Shown: piece after piece, positions 1 through 9,100 of the stretch | Position numbering within the stretch: the stretch's first letter is position 1 | How the letters are laid out: every line of letters starts with the position of its first letter | Assembly (NCBI GenBank): GCA_017545365.1 | Contig: JAFWOP010000067.1 | Location: forward strand, 100,182 to 164,181 | DNA: 64,000 nucleotides | DNA from: Bacteroidales bacterium | GTDB lineage: Bacteria > Bacteroidota > Bacteroidia > Bacteroidales > P3 | Reading direction: 5' to 3' | The notes under the pieces: generated by a model | Databases searched by the model: none | Told to the model about the DNA's origin: nothing | The model's input: the letters and a program-made list of their open reading frames with translations, nothing else | Program-made: the position numbers and the translations under genes

Positions 1-767
1 CCCAGTGAGCGGACGGCGCGTACCAATATCTGGTAGTCCTCCTTGTAGTTGCGGCCGTTGAAGATTTCGTCCAGCTCGTTGAGGTCCGACTCGATAGGCA
101 GGGGGTCGTAGGGCCACACCAGTCCGTCGCGGTCGGGGAAATGCTTTTTGAGGAAGAAGAGTATCATGTCCTTTGCACGGCGGTTCATCTGGGGGTACAT
201 GGTGATTTTGCCGAAGAAATACAGTGTCTCGGGTATCTCCAGGGCTATGCCGCCCAGCCCGTCCCATAGGTTGTCCAGCGAGTAGAGGCCTTTGCGGAGG
301 TCGTTGGAGGGTTGGTAGGCGGGTTGCACAAACGCTCGCCCCAGTTCCACGGTGTAGGGGAGGTAGTTCTTCACAAAGTCGTCGGAATACTGGAATAGTT
401 CCGACGTGGGGGTGGCGATGGGTCCTTCGTCCAAGTGCAGCATATTGCTGCCATGGATAAAGCGGTAGCCGCCCACAATCTCCTCATCCGTCGGGTTCCA
501 CACAAAGAGCTGCTTGAAGCAGTGGGGTTCGGGCAGCGTGTCGAACTCGTCGATGTCGCAATCCTTGCCCGTGCCACCTCCTTCGAGGACGAAGCTCAGC
601 TCCCTCAGCCGGCCTATCTCCTTCATGATGTTGGGCGAGATATGGGCGGTGGTAATATATATCTCCTTGTTCCCGCAATTGGTCTTGCGGAGAAAGTTCT
701 TATGTTTTAGTTCGGTACGAATCAAATCTCGTGAAACCGGTGGGATAATATATGAAGTATCAACCAT
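1..767 (-). CDS. glsB: GlsB-like GNAT N-acyltransferase (glycine lipid synthesis), 3' end outside window
   Basis: About 255 codons are present from the ATG at 767; the C-terminus lies beyond base 1. The translation (starting MVDTSYIIPPVSRD) looks like the hemolysin/ornithine-acyltransferase branch of the GNAT fold (Acetyltransf_5): a central 'VGGYRFIHG' strand, then a 'SELFQYS' segment and a 'VELGRAFVQP' motif. In Bacteroides this family acts with a PlsC-type partner to make glycine (serine-glycine) lipids: GlsB N-acylates the amino acid and GlsA adds the O-linked chain. The partner gene lies 17 nt upstream on the same strand, so the two form an operon. The family and pairing are well supported. 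The exact substrate is inferred from the pairing; an ornithine-type substrate cannot be excluded. Confidence 0.75.
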   Translation of the reverse strand, partial: MVDTSYIIPPVSRDLIRTELKHKNFLRKTNCGNKEIYITTAHISPNIMKEIGRLRELSFVLEGGGTGKDCDIDEFDTLPEPHCFKQLFVWNPTDEEIVGGYRFIHGSNMLHLDEGPIATPTSELFQYSDDFVKNYLPYTVELGRAFVQPAYQPSNDLRKGLYSLDNLWDGLGGIALEIPETLYFFGKITMYPQMNRRAKDMILFFLKKHFPDRDGLVWPYDPLPIESDLNELDEIFNGRNYKEDYQILVRAVRSL

Positions 768-784
768 CTTTGTTGCTTTTTTTT

Positions 785-1678
785 TCAAACCATTTTACCT
801 GCCATTGTGGCTTCAAACACCGCGGCGGGGTTGTCTTTCAACGTGTAGCAATAGTCCTGCACCATCTGTGCCCACTCCTTGGCGCTGTGGCGGCTGTCGA
901 AGGTGGCGTAGGGGATGGGCTTTCCCACCACCAGGCGGAGGGTCTTGCCCCGCTGGGCGAACATCTCGGCCGGCAGCAACGCCATCTCAAAGTTGAACCT
1001 GATTCCCAGCCGCTCGCGCAGCCGTGCCAGGTTATAGAAACGCTCACGGTTACGCGCGTCAAAGAAGAAAGTCACCACGTCGCGTTGGTAGCGGACGGCC
1101 TTCTTGATGAACGTGGGCTTCCATTCCAGGTCGTGAATTTCGCCACCCTTGCGTTTGCGCGAGCAGAGCCCGGCAGGGAAATAGAGGAGGGCGTTCTGCC
1201 CCGCGAAGGCGGCTTCCAGAGCACCCACGTTGGACGTGTTGCGGTGCACCTTGTCAATAGGGACAAACAACGGTGCCGGCCCCGGAAGATAAAGAAGGAA
1301 GTCGTTGACTGGGAACTTGATGTCCTGGCGGTAGCGGCCGATGGCACCCATCAGAGCCAGCCCGTCGGGGCCTCCCAGCGGGTGGTTGCCCGCAATGATG
1401 GGGTAGCCCTCCCGAGGTAGGCACTCAGGATTCACCACCTCCACCTTCACATTCAGATCGTGCGGTTCGGTGCCTTCCAAGAAGGCATGCACGAAGTCCA
1501 GCCCGAACTTGTAGCGGTGGTTGTAGATGACATAATTAATCTCTTCCACATGAAGCAGACGCTCCACCCAACGGACCATCCATTTGGGTAACTTGACATT
1601 CTTGCTCGCTAAAACCTTTTGGATGTCAACATGTTTTGTTGTGATTGCCTCCGGGTCGATATGACTATTTTCCTCCAT
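785..1678 (-). CDS. glsA: GlsA-like PlsC-family O-acyltransferase
   Basis: A 297-residue acyltransferase of the lysophospholipid acyltransferase type. The catalytic NHxxxxD motif is seen as 'NHPLGGPDGL', followed by the block 'LYFPAGLCSRKRKGGEIHDL', which plays the substrate-binding role of the family's second conserved block. The open frame extends to 1747, but that N-terminal part overlaps the -7 promoter element at 1701-1708, so the start must be downstream; MEENSHID at 1678 is preferred and MQHF at 1690 is the alternative. It precedes glsB with 17 nt between them. The inferred role is addition of the second, ester-linked acyl chain to glycine lipids at the inner membrane. Confidence 0.75.
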   Translation of the reverse strand: MEENSHIDPEAITTKHVDIQKVLASKNVKLPKWMVRWVERLLHVEEINYVIYNHRYKFGLDFVHAFLEGTEPHDLNVKVEVVNPECLPREGYPIIAGNHPLGGPDGLALMGAIGRYRQDIKFPVNDFLLYLPGPAPLFVPIDKVHRNTSNVGALEAAFAGQNALLYFPAGLCSRKRKGGEIHDLEWKPTFIKKAVRYQRDVVTFFFDARNRERFYNLARLRERLGIRFNFEMALLPAEMFAQRGKTLRLVVGKPIPYATFDSRHSAKEWAQMVQDYCYTLKDNPAAVFEATMAGKMV

Positions 1679-1700
1679 AAAATGCTGCATTTCGAATTTG

Positions 1701-1708
1701 CAAAGATA
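1701..1708 (-). promoter_or_regulatory. -7 element of the glsA-glsB promoter
   Basis: TATCTTTG on the minus strand matches the Bacteroidetes -7 consensus TAnnTTTG. The predicted transcription start is about 1694, giving a very short leader before the chosen glsA start. Confidence 0.65.
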
Positions 1709-1907
1709 CGAAAAAAAAATAAATGCAGAAAAATAAATATACTCCATATCAGGAATGTGTTAATTCTTGAATGTGTTAATCCGTTAGCCTGACTAACGCA
1801 TTCAAGGATTGCTTGATTGTTTGATTGCTTGATTGTCGGAGTAATTTGCCCGCGCCAGTCACTCACGCATTAGCGCATTCAAGCATTGATGGTGTGCGAT
1901 ACACACC

Positions 1908-1938
1908 AAAAAAAGGATGCCTTTCGGGGGCATCCCTT
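1908..1938 (-). terminator. Terminator after hsp20
   Basis: The GGATGCC / GGCATCC stem (1915-1921 with 1929-1935) is followed on the minus strand by a run of seven T. It lies 26 nt beyond the hsp20 stop. Confidence 0.75.
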
Positions 1939-1963
1939 TGGGGTTAGTCAGAAGGGTGAATGC

Positions 1964-2401
1964 TTAGCAGATTTCGATGTGTTGCATCAGGGCTTTCTTC
2001 TCCTGTTCGGTGAATTTAGGCAGCGTGATGTGCAGAATACCGTGCTCCACCTTGGCACTGATTTCGTCCTTCTTCACGTTCTCGGGAAGGGAGAGGAGTT
2101 GTTTGAACTGTAGTTCGTTGAACTCGTGGCGTAAGAAGTGGCGATTCTTCTTCTCTTCCTTCTTTTCCTCTTTCTGCACCATCTCGACAACCAGGTTGTT
2201 GTCGCTGTCGATGCTCAGGTTCAGATCCTCTTTTGAGAGGCCGGGGACGCAGAGTTCAAGTTCGTAATCTTTGTCGCTCTCGCTCACGTTCATCTTCGGC
2301 ATTGGGTAATGCTCGTCAGGCGTGAAGTTGTTCCAGTTGTTCCAATCAAGGAGTTCGTTGAACAGTGAGGGCATCAAATCGTTTCTTTTAGCTAGTAACA
2401 T
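1964..2401 (-). CDS. hsp20: Hsp20/alpha-crystallin small heat shock protein
   Basis: A 145-residue ATP-independent holdase. The alpha-crystallin domain runs from about residue 35 ('PKMNVSESDKDYELELCVPG') to the C-terminal 'KVEHGILHITLPK', the family's GxLxxxxPK signature. The central loop carries an unusually Lys/Glu-rich stretch (KEEKKEEKK), common in Bacteroidetes homologues. The minus strand has an AGGAGA ribosome-binding-like stretch 8 nt before the ATG at 2401. A downstream in-frame ATG (MPSLFNELLDW, 2374) is an alternative start. No TAnnTTTG promoter is visible on this strand; the paired TGACAAAAT boxes further upstream could be the control region. Confidence 0.9.
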   Translation of the reverse strand: MLLAKRNDLMPSLFNELLDWNNWNNFTPDEHYPMPKMNVSESDKDYELELCVPGLSKEDLNLSIDSDNNLVVEMVQKEEKKEEKKNRHFLRHEFNELQFKQLLSLPENVKKDEISAKVEHGILHITLPKFTEQEKKALMQHIEIC

Positions 2402-2537
2402 GGTTTAAATCTCCTATTTTTAATTGTTATTGTATATCTTTGTTTGAGTTGTTGTTTCTTATTTTTCTTTCTTGTCCGCGCTCTCAATCGCGCTTACATC
2501 CCCCATAAGAACAACTCTGATGCCATCCAGTTATTAC

Positions 2538-2588
2538 TGACAAAATGACCGATTTTGGCTAAAAAACGTCATTTTTATATGACAAAAT
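2538..2588. promoter_or_regulatory. Paired TGACAAAAT boxes with a GTCAT/ATGAC palindrome
   Basis: TGACAAAAT occurs at 2538-2546 and again at 2580-2588, and the second copy overlaps a GTCAT-N6-ATGAC palindrome (2568-2583). The 42-nt spacing, about four helical turns, resembles a protein-binding site pair. It lies between hsp20 (minus strand) and the plus-strand membrane-protein remnant. The function is not known. Confidence 0.35.
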
Positions 2589-2615
2589 TTCCGAACATCA
2601 ATCCGCGACGGGCAA

Positions 2616-3040
2616 ATGAAGGAAGACCCGAATGACTTTAAACTTAACCTCGACGGCGTTTCTGAAGGGTCGGAGCCGTATTCGGTCAGCACCCGTAAGA
2701 CGGCTGTCGGGGCGGTTGTACTTTTTTTTGTCTGCATATGGTTTCTTGTGGCTTTATGTTTATTTTTTGTAGGTGAAACAGAAACAGATGAAATGAGAAT
2801 GGAGGGGCGAGGGAAATGCAACGAAAGGGGCACGACCGCGCATGGCCCAGAAAGGTTGTATCTCCCCATTGGCCGATTTGGGTTAATACAGCATATTGGA
2901 GTTTCCTTTTTTTGTTAGGAATTTTAGGTTTAGCTGCAATTATATCAGATGTTTATGAATTTTATTTTGCCGAATGGAAGAAAAGTCGTATTTTTGCAAA
3001 ACTTTTTAAGCAATTCACAATAAGGATTATTCCGTTGTGA
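2616..3040 (+). pseudogene. Possible frame-broken small membrane protein
   Basis: A 100-codon frame at 2616-2918 has an acidic, charged N-terminus and one hydrophobic helix (about residues 30-52). A second frame at 2816-3040 carries another convincing helix ('YWSFLFLLGILGLAAIISD') followed by charged residues. The two could be halves of one two-helix protein split by a one-base change between about 2800 and 2890. Neither half resembles a family I recognise. The end of the second frame overlaps the tracrRNA promoter at 2966-2996, so its last codons are unlikely to be conserved coding sequence. They might instead be two separate small genes or none. Confidence 0.3.
2966..2996 (+). promoter_or_regulatory. 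Promoter of tracrRNA A
   Basis: TTTG (2966-2969), a 19-nt spacer, then TATTTTTG (2989-2996): a full match to the Bacteroidetes -33/-7 promoter. The predicted start is about 3002, at the first base of the anti-repeat. Confidence 0.75.
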
Positions 3041-3080
3041 AAACTATTTAGGGGGCGGATTCGTCCGTCGCCTTTTTTTG
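3002..3080 (+). ncRNA. tracrRNA candidate A (array side, perfect anti-repeat)
   Basis: Bases 3002-3021 (CTTTTTAAGCAATTCACAAT) are complementary to the first 20 bases of the CRISPR repeat: 19 Watson-Crick pairs plus one G-U. They are followed by AAGG-ATTATT-CCG, the short stem after the duplex expected of a type II tracrRNA. The segment GTTGTGAAAAC (3034-3044) could fold back on the anti-repeat TTCACAA. A GC-rich hairpin (about 3053-3072) with seven T (3073-3079) ends the gene. It stops 7 nt before the first, degenerate repeat and is on the same strand as the crRNA sense. Its role is to base-pair with crRNA, allow RNase III processing and load Cas9. Compare the second candidate at 10419-10494. 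Confidence 0.8.
3051..3080 (+). terminator. Terminator of tracrRNA A
   Basis: GGCGGA-TTCG-TCC(GTC)GCC hairpin followed by TTTTTTT, separating the tracrRNA from the array. Confidence 0.7.
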
Positions 3081-3086
3081 TGGAGA

Positions 3087-3133
3087 TTTGTGAATTGCTT
3101 AAAAAGGAAACACGATAGTAGTTCTTTGACAAT
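3087..3133 (+). repeat. Degenerate terminal CRISPR repeat
   Basis: Relative to the consensus it differs at position 1 (T), in the middle (GGAAACACG instead of GGTAACATG) and at the last two bases (AAT instead of ATC). Decayed repeats normally mark the oldest end of an array. Confidence 0.9.
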
Positions 3134-4820
3134 AACTCCGGCTGCATCATCTCATCATGCTGAGTTGTGAATTGCTTAAAAAGGTAACATGATAGTAGTT
3201 CTTTGACATCGGGGCAACGGGACGGCGAAGCCCACCCGAGTTGTGAATTGCTTAAAAAGGTAACATGATAGTAGTTCTTTGACATCCAAGGCCACCTACA
3301 CATTCAGCGGTGCGGTGTTGTGAATTGCTTAAAAAGGTAACATGATAGTAGTTCTTTGACATCCTTTTGTTTCAAGAATAACTGACTTTTTCGTTGTGAA
3401 TTGCTTAAAAAGGTAACATGATAGTAGTTCTTTGACATCAACTCAAATGTCATTGTTCGAATGAAACCGGTTGTGAATTGCTTAAAAAGGTAACATGATA
3501 GTAGTTCTTTGACATCAATAGCAAGCAATGCAACCTGATTAACAATGTTGTGAATTGCTTAAAAAGGTAACATGATAGTAGTTCTTTGACATCAGGAACC
3601 TGCGGCTTCCCTGCACGGTCTTGGTTGTGAATTGCTTAAAAAGGTAACATGATAGTAGTTCTTTGACATCTGTTGGACGGGTGAAACCAACAAAAAATAT
3701 GTTGTGAATTGCTTAAAAAGGTAACATGATAGTAGTTCTTTGACATCACGTGTCGTCGCTTTGAAGGGCTTAAAATGTTGTGAATTGCTTAAAAAGGTAA
3801 CATGATAGTAGTTCTTTGACATCGTCTTTGGAAGACCAGTAGTAGTATGAGTGGTTGTGAATTGCTTAAAAAGGTAACATGATAGTAGTTCTTTGACATC
3901 ATTTTCAGATTTTACAAACCAAGAAAAGGTGTTGTGAATTGCTTAAAAAGGTAACATGATAGTAGTTCTTTGACATCATGCTCAAGAACTCGTTAATCAG
4001 TATCGAAGTTGTGAATTGCTTAAAAAGGTAACATGATAGTAGTTCTTTGACATCTTAAAGCCTGCAACGTGCAGCAACACACAGTTGTGAATTGCTTAAA
4101 AAGGTAACATGATAGTAGTTCTTTGACATCGGTATTTTGTAAAATTTAAGATGCGCGCGAGTTGTGAATTGCTTAAAAAGGTAACATGATAGTAGTTCTT
4201 TGACATCTAGGGTTACAAGTTATGCAACCCTTGGGAGTTGTGAATTGCTTAAAAAGGTAACATGATAGTAGTTCTTTGACATCTGTTTCAATTTGTTAAT
4301 AAACGTTATTCTGTTGTGAATTGCTTAAAAAGGTAACATGATAGTAGTTCTTTGACATCAAAGTCTTTGTCTGCTCCTAACGGCATGCGTTGTGAATTGC
4401 TTAAAAAGGTAACATGATAGTAGTTCTTTGACATCTTCAACCACCAATTCTTGCGTCGACACCTGTTGTGAATTGCTTAAAAAGGTAACATGATAGTAGT
4501 TCTTTGACATCTTCAGATTGCAAAAGTACACACTTTTTGCAAGTTGTGAATTGCTTAAAAAGGTAACATGATAGTAGTTCTTTGACATCTCGGCACGACT
4601 GAACAGCTGATGAACGCCAGTTGTGAATTGCTTAAAAAGGTAACATGATAGTAGTTCTTTGACATCTGACGACCGTAGACCTTGACCCTGAAATGGGTTG
4701 TGAATTGCTTAAAAAGGTAACATGATAGTAGTTCTTTGACATCGGAGTGCGGTGAAGTTATTGCTGCTGTTAAGTTGTGAATTGCTTAAAAAGGTAACAT
4801 GATAGTAGTTCTTTGACATC
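3087..4820 (+). CRISPR. Type II-C CRISPR array, 23 repeats and 22 spacers
   Basis: The repeat is 47 bp, beginning GTTGTGAATTGCTTAAAAAG and ending TTCTTTGACATC, with spacers of 29-31 bp (mostly 29-30). Repeat starts are 3087 (degenerate), 3164, 3240, 3317, 3393, 3470, 3547, 3624, 3701, 3777, 3854, 3931, 4008, 4084, 4161, 4237, 4313, 4389, 4465, 4543, 4620, 4697 and 4774. The 22 repeats after the first look identical. In type II systems the tracrRNA pairs with the 5' part of the repeat, so the crRNA sense is the plus strand. The degenerate repeat sits at the crRNA 5' end, beside tracrRNA A, so the active acquisition end is probably the cas2-proximal side near 4821. Confidence 0.99.
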
Positions 4821-4871
4821 ACGATGTCAATAATGGTTTGAGCTACAACGCTTCATGTTGTGTCAGGAGCT
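4821..4871. other. Probable leader / integration-proximal flank of the array
   Basis: A unique 51-bp sequence between the last intact repeat and the terminator. It is the candidate leader because the opposite end carries the degenerate repeat. GTTGTG at 4857 is only a six-base match and not a further repeat. Confidence 0.45.
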
Positions 4872-4904
4872 AAAAAAATCCCGTCTGTTTGGGCGGGATT
4901 TTTT
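4872..4904. terminator. Bidirectional terminator between array and cas operon
   Basis: AAAAAATCCCG ... CGGGATTTTTT forms a stem with A-tract and T-tract on opposite sides. It can stop the plus-strand array transcript and the minus-strand cas9-cas1-cas2 transcript, which converge here. Confidence 0.8.
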
Positions 4905-4939
4905 ATTGGTAAGTGAGTTTTTTCGGATTCTAAATGGGT

Positions 4940-5272
4940 CTAAAAGAGTTCAAGCTGCTGTCCGGGAGCGTTGGGCTCAACTTCTTTCTGACAGGAGTAC
5001 AATTCTATGTTGGCAAATTGTTTGTCGGTGATGGCTAGGCATCCCACTTGTCCATATTGCGGTAGCATAGCTTTTACACGTCGCAGGTGTACGTCGGCAT
5101 TCTCACGGCTGGCGCAGTGGCGCACGTAGATGGAGAATTGAAACATGGTGAAACCGTCGGCAAGTAGGTTCTTGCGAAAGTCGGCAGCGGCTTTGCGTTC
5201 TTTCTTTGTGTCGGTTGGCAGGTCGAAAAAAACAAGTAGCCACATGATTCGGTATTCGGAAAAGCGGTCCAT
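4940..5272 (-). CDS. cas2: CRISPR-associated endoribonuclease/integrase subunit Cas2
   Basis: A 110-residue Cas2 of the ferredoxin-like fold. The early strand 'IMWLLVFFDLPTDTKKERK' carries the Asp of the family, followed by 'FRKNLLADGFTMFQFSIYVR' and an acidic/hydrophobic C-terminal tail ending LELF. Its role is to form the Cas1-Cas2 complex that integrates new spacers. The ATG overlaps the cas1 stop (TAATG), so translation is coupled. It is the last gene of cas9-cas1-cas2, and no csn2 or cas4 follows, which fits subtype II-C. Confidence 0.96.
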   Translation of the reverse strand: MDRFSEYRIMWLLVFFDLPTDTKKERKAAADFRKNLLADGFTMFQFSIYVRHCASRENADVHLRRVKAMLPQYGQVGCLAITDKQFANIELYSCQKEVEPNAPGQQLELF

Positions 5273-6180
5273 TACATATCAGGATAGCTTATTCTGCGGA
5301 TTTCGCCAGAGAAACAGCGGGACAGCGATGCTGAGGTTTGGCTGGCGGCCACCATGAGGGGGCTGCGTTGCCCGCCAATATGCACTTCGAGGGTGGGTAC
5401 GGTTAGGAGCGACCGTTTGAGGTCGGTAGTCAGTTCTTCGGTGTTTGGAGATTGGCTCATGGTTTGGACGACAAGGCGGTCGACAAAGGGGCGGTAGGGT
5501 TCCATGATGTCGTCGGCAAGGCAGTAGGCGTTGTAGCGGTTGTGGTGGTGGATGCCGAGGGTGGGGAGGAGCCCGCTGCTGACTAGTGCGCGGGCGATAA
5601 CGGCACGCAGCACGGCGTAGCCGTAGTTGAAGAGGTTGTTGGGGTAGTTGCCTTCGCGGCTGCGGGTGAAATTGTCGATTTCGGGCAGCAGATGGCTCCA
5701 GTAGAAGGCGGCGGCACGGCCTTCAAGATTGGTGCTGTCGCCCGAATGTACATCGGCAGCCCATTGCCGCATGTTGCCTGTCTCGATGTTGTGGAGTTCG
5801 CGCAGCAGTGAGGCTTGGTTGAGTATTTTTTGTTGGACGGTTTGCTGCCATAGCTGTTTGCGCAGGGGAAGGGAAGAAGATAGCTGGTCCTGAAATCGTT
5901 CGCTCTGTACGGTGTGCCCTTCCAGTGGGAGCATAAGGCCTACGGGCATGTGCCTGTCGTCGCAGGTGATGACAGAGGCATTGTTGTCGAGTAGGGCTGC
6001 CATGACCCCATGTGTGATGGTGATTTGCTGACAGTCGAGCACCACGATGCCGATGTCTTCAATAGGGACGGTGGCTTGTCGTTCGGGTTCGTCGCCATGT
6101 TTGTCCAGCCGTACTACCAGCTGCCTGTTTTTCAGGGATAGATAGGCGGGGTTGGAGAAGCAGAGAGTGCGTTTAATCAT
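5272..6180 (-). CDS. cas1: CRISPR-associated endonuclease Cas1
   Basis: A 302-residue type II Cas1. The N-terminal beta domain ('TVPIEDIGIVVLDCQQITITHGVMAALLDNNASVITCDDRHMP') is followed by the helical catalytic domain with the metal-site segments 'NLEGRAAAFYW' (Glu) and 'LGIHHHNRYNAYCLADDIMEPYRP' (His and Asp). It is the integrase that inserts spacers together with Cas2. It starts 10 nt after the cas9 stop, so the three genes are one operon. All expected catalytic residues are visible and nothing suggests decay. Confidence 0.97.
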   Translation of the reverse strand: MIKRTLCFSNPAYLSLKNRQLVVRLDKHGDEPERQATVPIEDIGIVVLDCQQITITHGVMAALLDNNASVITCDDRHMPVGLMLPLEGHTVQSERFQDQLSSSLPLRKQLWQQTVQQKILNQASLLRELHNIETGNMRQWAADVHSGDSTNLEGRAAAFYWSHLLPEIDNFTRSREGNYPNNLFNYGYAVLRAVIARALVSSGLLPTLGIHHHNRYNAYCLADDIMEPYRPFVDRLVVQTMSQSPNTEELTTDLKRSLLTVPTLEVHIGGQRSPLMVAASQTSASLSRCFSGEIRRISYPDM

Positions 6181-6190
6181 AATTGGTTGG

Positions 6191-9100
6191 TTATTTGAAG
6201 ATGATGTTTCCGAGTGGGTCTACTTCAAAGTCGTAATTCTCAATGAGGGCTCTGAAGTTGTTAGCTTTGAGTGACAAGTAGCTTTCGGAGGTGTCGCATT
6301 CGGTTTCTTTTCGAGCCTCAAGATGATGCCTCAAGTATATATTAGGTGTTCCTATAGCATTAAATTTGTAAACAACATATAGCCGTTTGCTTATTTTTTC
6401 ACGGTCAAGTTCTTTTACTTCGTCGGGAATGTTGTTGTAGAGTAGTACCCGTGTGCCTTTCTTGATGATTGCTTTAAGGGGCATACTGGGGTTTCCTTTG
6501 AAGGTTGAGAATTCTGGTTCAGCAGACATAGTGTTCACATCAGTTAGATGGAGTTGGGAGATTTCGAAATAGTTGATGAGTCGAAATTCTCGTTGGTGTT
6601 TTCCTTTCATCATTCCTTCATAGAAGAGACACAGGTAGTTGTCATCGTTTTGAACATAATAGGAGTTTTTGTGTTCGTGTTTTGACGGATAAGTCTGTTG
6701 CTTGATTTTCAACACGGTTTCCATCTTTAATTCTCCTCGACCAGCTTTTGCATAGCACCGGACGTGTCTGATGGGTGAGATGGGGCGTCCGTTTTTGTCT
6801 GTTTTGACAGGTGTGCCATTCTTGTCGGTCATGAATATGGGTTCTTCAATCGCTTTGGCAAATGATAGGTTCTGTTTTTCCATGTATTGTTTCACTTGGG
6901 ATTCGATAGCCTTTCGTAATGCAGGGTCAACAATAGAGTCAAGGTCTTTCTCCCTAAGGCCTCTTAAGGGCTTATGAACGACTACGCGATAGTTGTTGTC
7001 GATGCCGACAATAGCCCCATAGTATGTTTCTTTATGTAGGCTGCCACGGATGGAGTCGCCTTGCAGCCATTGTCCTTTTTTGAGGTGTTTGCCTGTCCTT
7101 CTAGGCTTTTTTGCAGGAGATAGGGTTTGGTCCTTTGTAACATGGTTGACAAGGAAATTTTGTTCAATGGTTGCTATCAAGTTGTTAATATTTCCAAGAT
7201 GGCAGGATTTGATTTCATTGTTTAATTTTATTCTGAATGCACCTTTTTCTGAATCGTTAGCTTCTTGTTCCTGATAGAATAGTTCAATCATCCTGTCGCG
7301 TTTGGCAGATGAGGGTATCATAGTGAGGATAGCGGCATCGATGGCGTGGTGGGAGTGCTTTTCTCTGTCTTTCTTCTCATCTACACTTTGTACGCCAAGT
7401 ATCTTGCGGAAATCGGCGGTGATGCTACCCTTTTGCACGTCAACGCGCGAGAAAACGGATTTCAAATAGTGGAAGGCGTATTTGGTGATGATACGGGTGT
7501 CGACGAGCTGGCTGTTGCGAAAACCCAGGTCGAGTTCGTCTTTTTGAACAGTGAAAGTATGAACTTTTGCTTGCCAATAGTCTAGTTCGAGTTCCCACAT
7601 GTGTTTTTGTTGCAGACATTCATTCTTGCGTTCTACAGTGGGTGCAGATTTGGCATTGCCTTTCCATAGTTCAATTTGAGATTTGATATGAGCTACTTTT
7701 TCTTCCCACGGTTTGATACGGTCTTTGATGTCGGCGTAGTTGGATAATTCTGTGGGGATTCGGTTCACTTTAACAAAGCGGTTGAAGTGGGTTTCGCACA
7801 CTGTTTTGTTCTTTAGGGAGTTGTCGAAGGAAATGCTTCTTGGTATGGTGTGTTCGATGTCAAACTTGTTGTTTGCAAAAAGGTCGGTGAGGCTAATGGT
7901 ATTGCCGGTGTAAAGGCTTCTGAATTTTTGTTCTTTCCATAGTTTGTATTTTTCCATGTCAATAGCGAACCTCATTGCCCGTTCTTTCTCTTTGCGAGAG
8001 GCTTTTGCTATGTTGTTGAAATCCATTTTGTCTTCACCATCGGTTTCGATTTGTTCGAATAGTAGGCGGCCTTTCTCTATGTCGTCGTCGGTATAATTGG
8101 GGCGGAACTCTTTGATTATTTCTATAATGGTATCATTTTCTTTTTCACGTTCTTTTTGGTAACGTTCAATGGATTTGCGCCAGTTGGCATCGTTCATGTC
8201 GCGGGCGGTTTCGACTACGATACGTGAGTCTTCGTCAATCATGCCATTAAGTAGTAGCTGGTTGATAGCTCGCCTTAACACATGTAAAGCACGCATTGCT
8301 ACTGGGTTCTTTATTGAGCCGATGTTGGGTTTGCCTAATTGTGGTACGCATTTGACGCTGTCTTCAGTGGTAATTCTCCGGGGCTTCTGATGAGGAAATA
8401 TGTCTATTTGTGAATGATGATAGAGCTGTTCCCATTTTTCTTTTGGTATTTCAGGGAATAGTTCGGCGAGAGCGGACTTGAAAATGTCACTTTGTCGAGG
8501 GAACTTGTAGTAGTCGCGCTCGGTTGATGAAAAAAAACGCTGGTATAGGTTCTCTACATCTTGCTGTATTTTTGCTTGCATTGTTGCACCAAGTCCGTTC
8601 CAACGTCTTTCGCTGAGTGTGCCTTTGATGCACTGGATAGCGTCTTCTTTGTCCAAATCGGTTAGTTTGTATTGAGTGTTACGAAAGGCTTGCTGCTCGT
8701 CAATGGGTAGGGACTTGTAGTTTGAAATGAGGGTGTTGGCAATGTTATAGGTTCGACGGGTGTAATCATTCTCCTCTGACAGTATTTTTAGTTTCGCTAT
8801 AATATTGGAACGACATTCGGCCCAACGGTTGAAACCAATGATATCGGGAATTTTGGCATAGGATACAGCTTCACTAAATAACATGCCTTCGCGCAGGAAT
8901 GGTAAAATATTGCGGATGGCTTTTAAGCTGAGAGACGTGTAGCCCTCTTGAATAACACTCCAGAGACGTGTTAATTCGCCAGCTTGTTTTTGGTCAAGAT
9001 GCATGGCTTTTTTGGAGAATTCGGATAGTTCCTCAAAGTCGTCGCTGTTGTATGCTAGGTGCCAAACATCTTCATAGTTGTATTCGATGGTGTGAATTTC

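Noticed and set aside
785..1747. Longer start for glsA at 1747
   Set aside because: The added N-terminus overlaps a consensus -7 promoter element, so it cannot be translated from that promoter.
2962..4588. Several open frames across the CRISPR array on the minus strand with repeated peptide DVKELLSCYLFKQFTT
   Set aside because: They are translations of the repeat units and spacers; the array and its regular spacing explain them fully.
4857..4862. GTTGTG downstream of the last repeat, taken as the start of a further repeat
   Set aside because: Only six bases match and the distance from the previous repeat is 36 bp, not 29-31.
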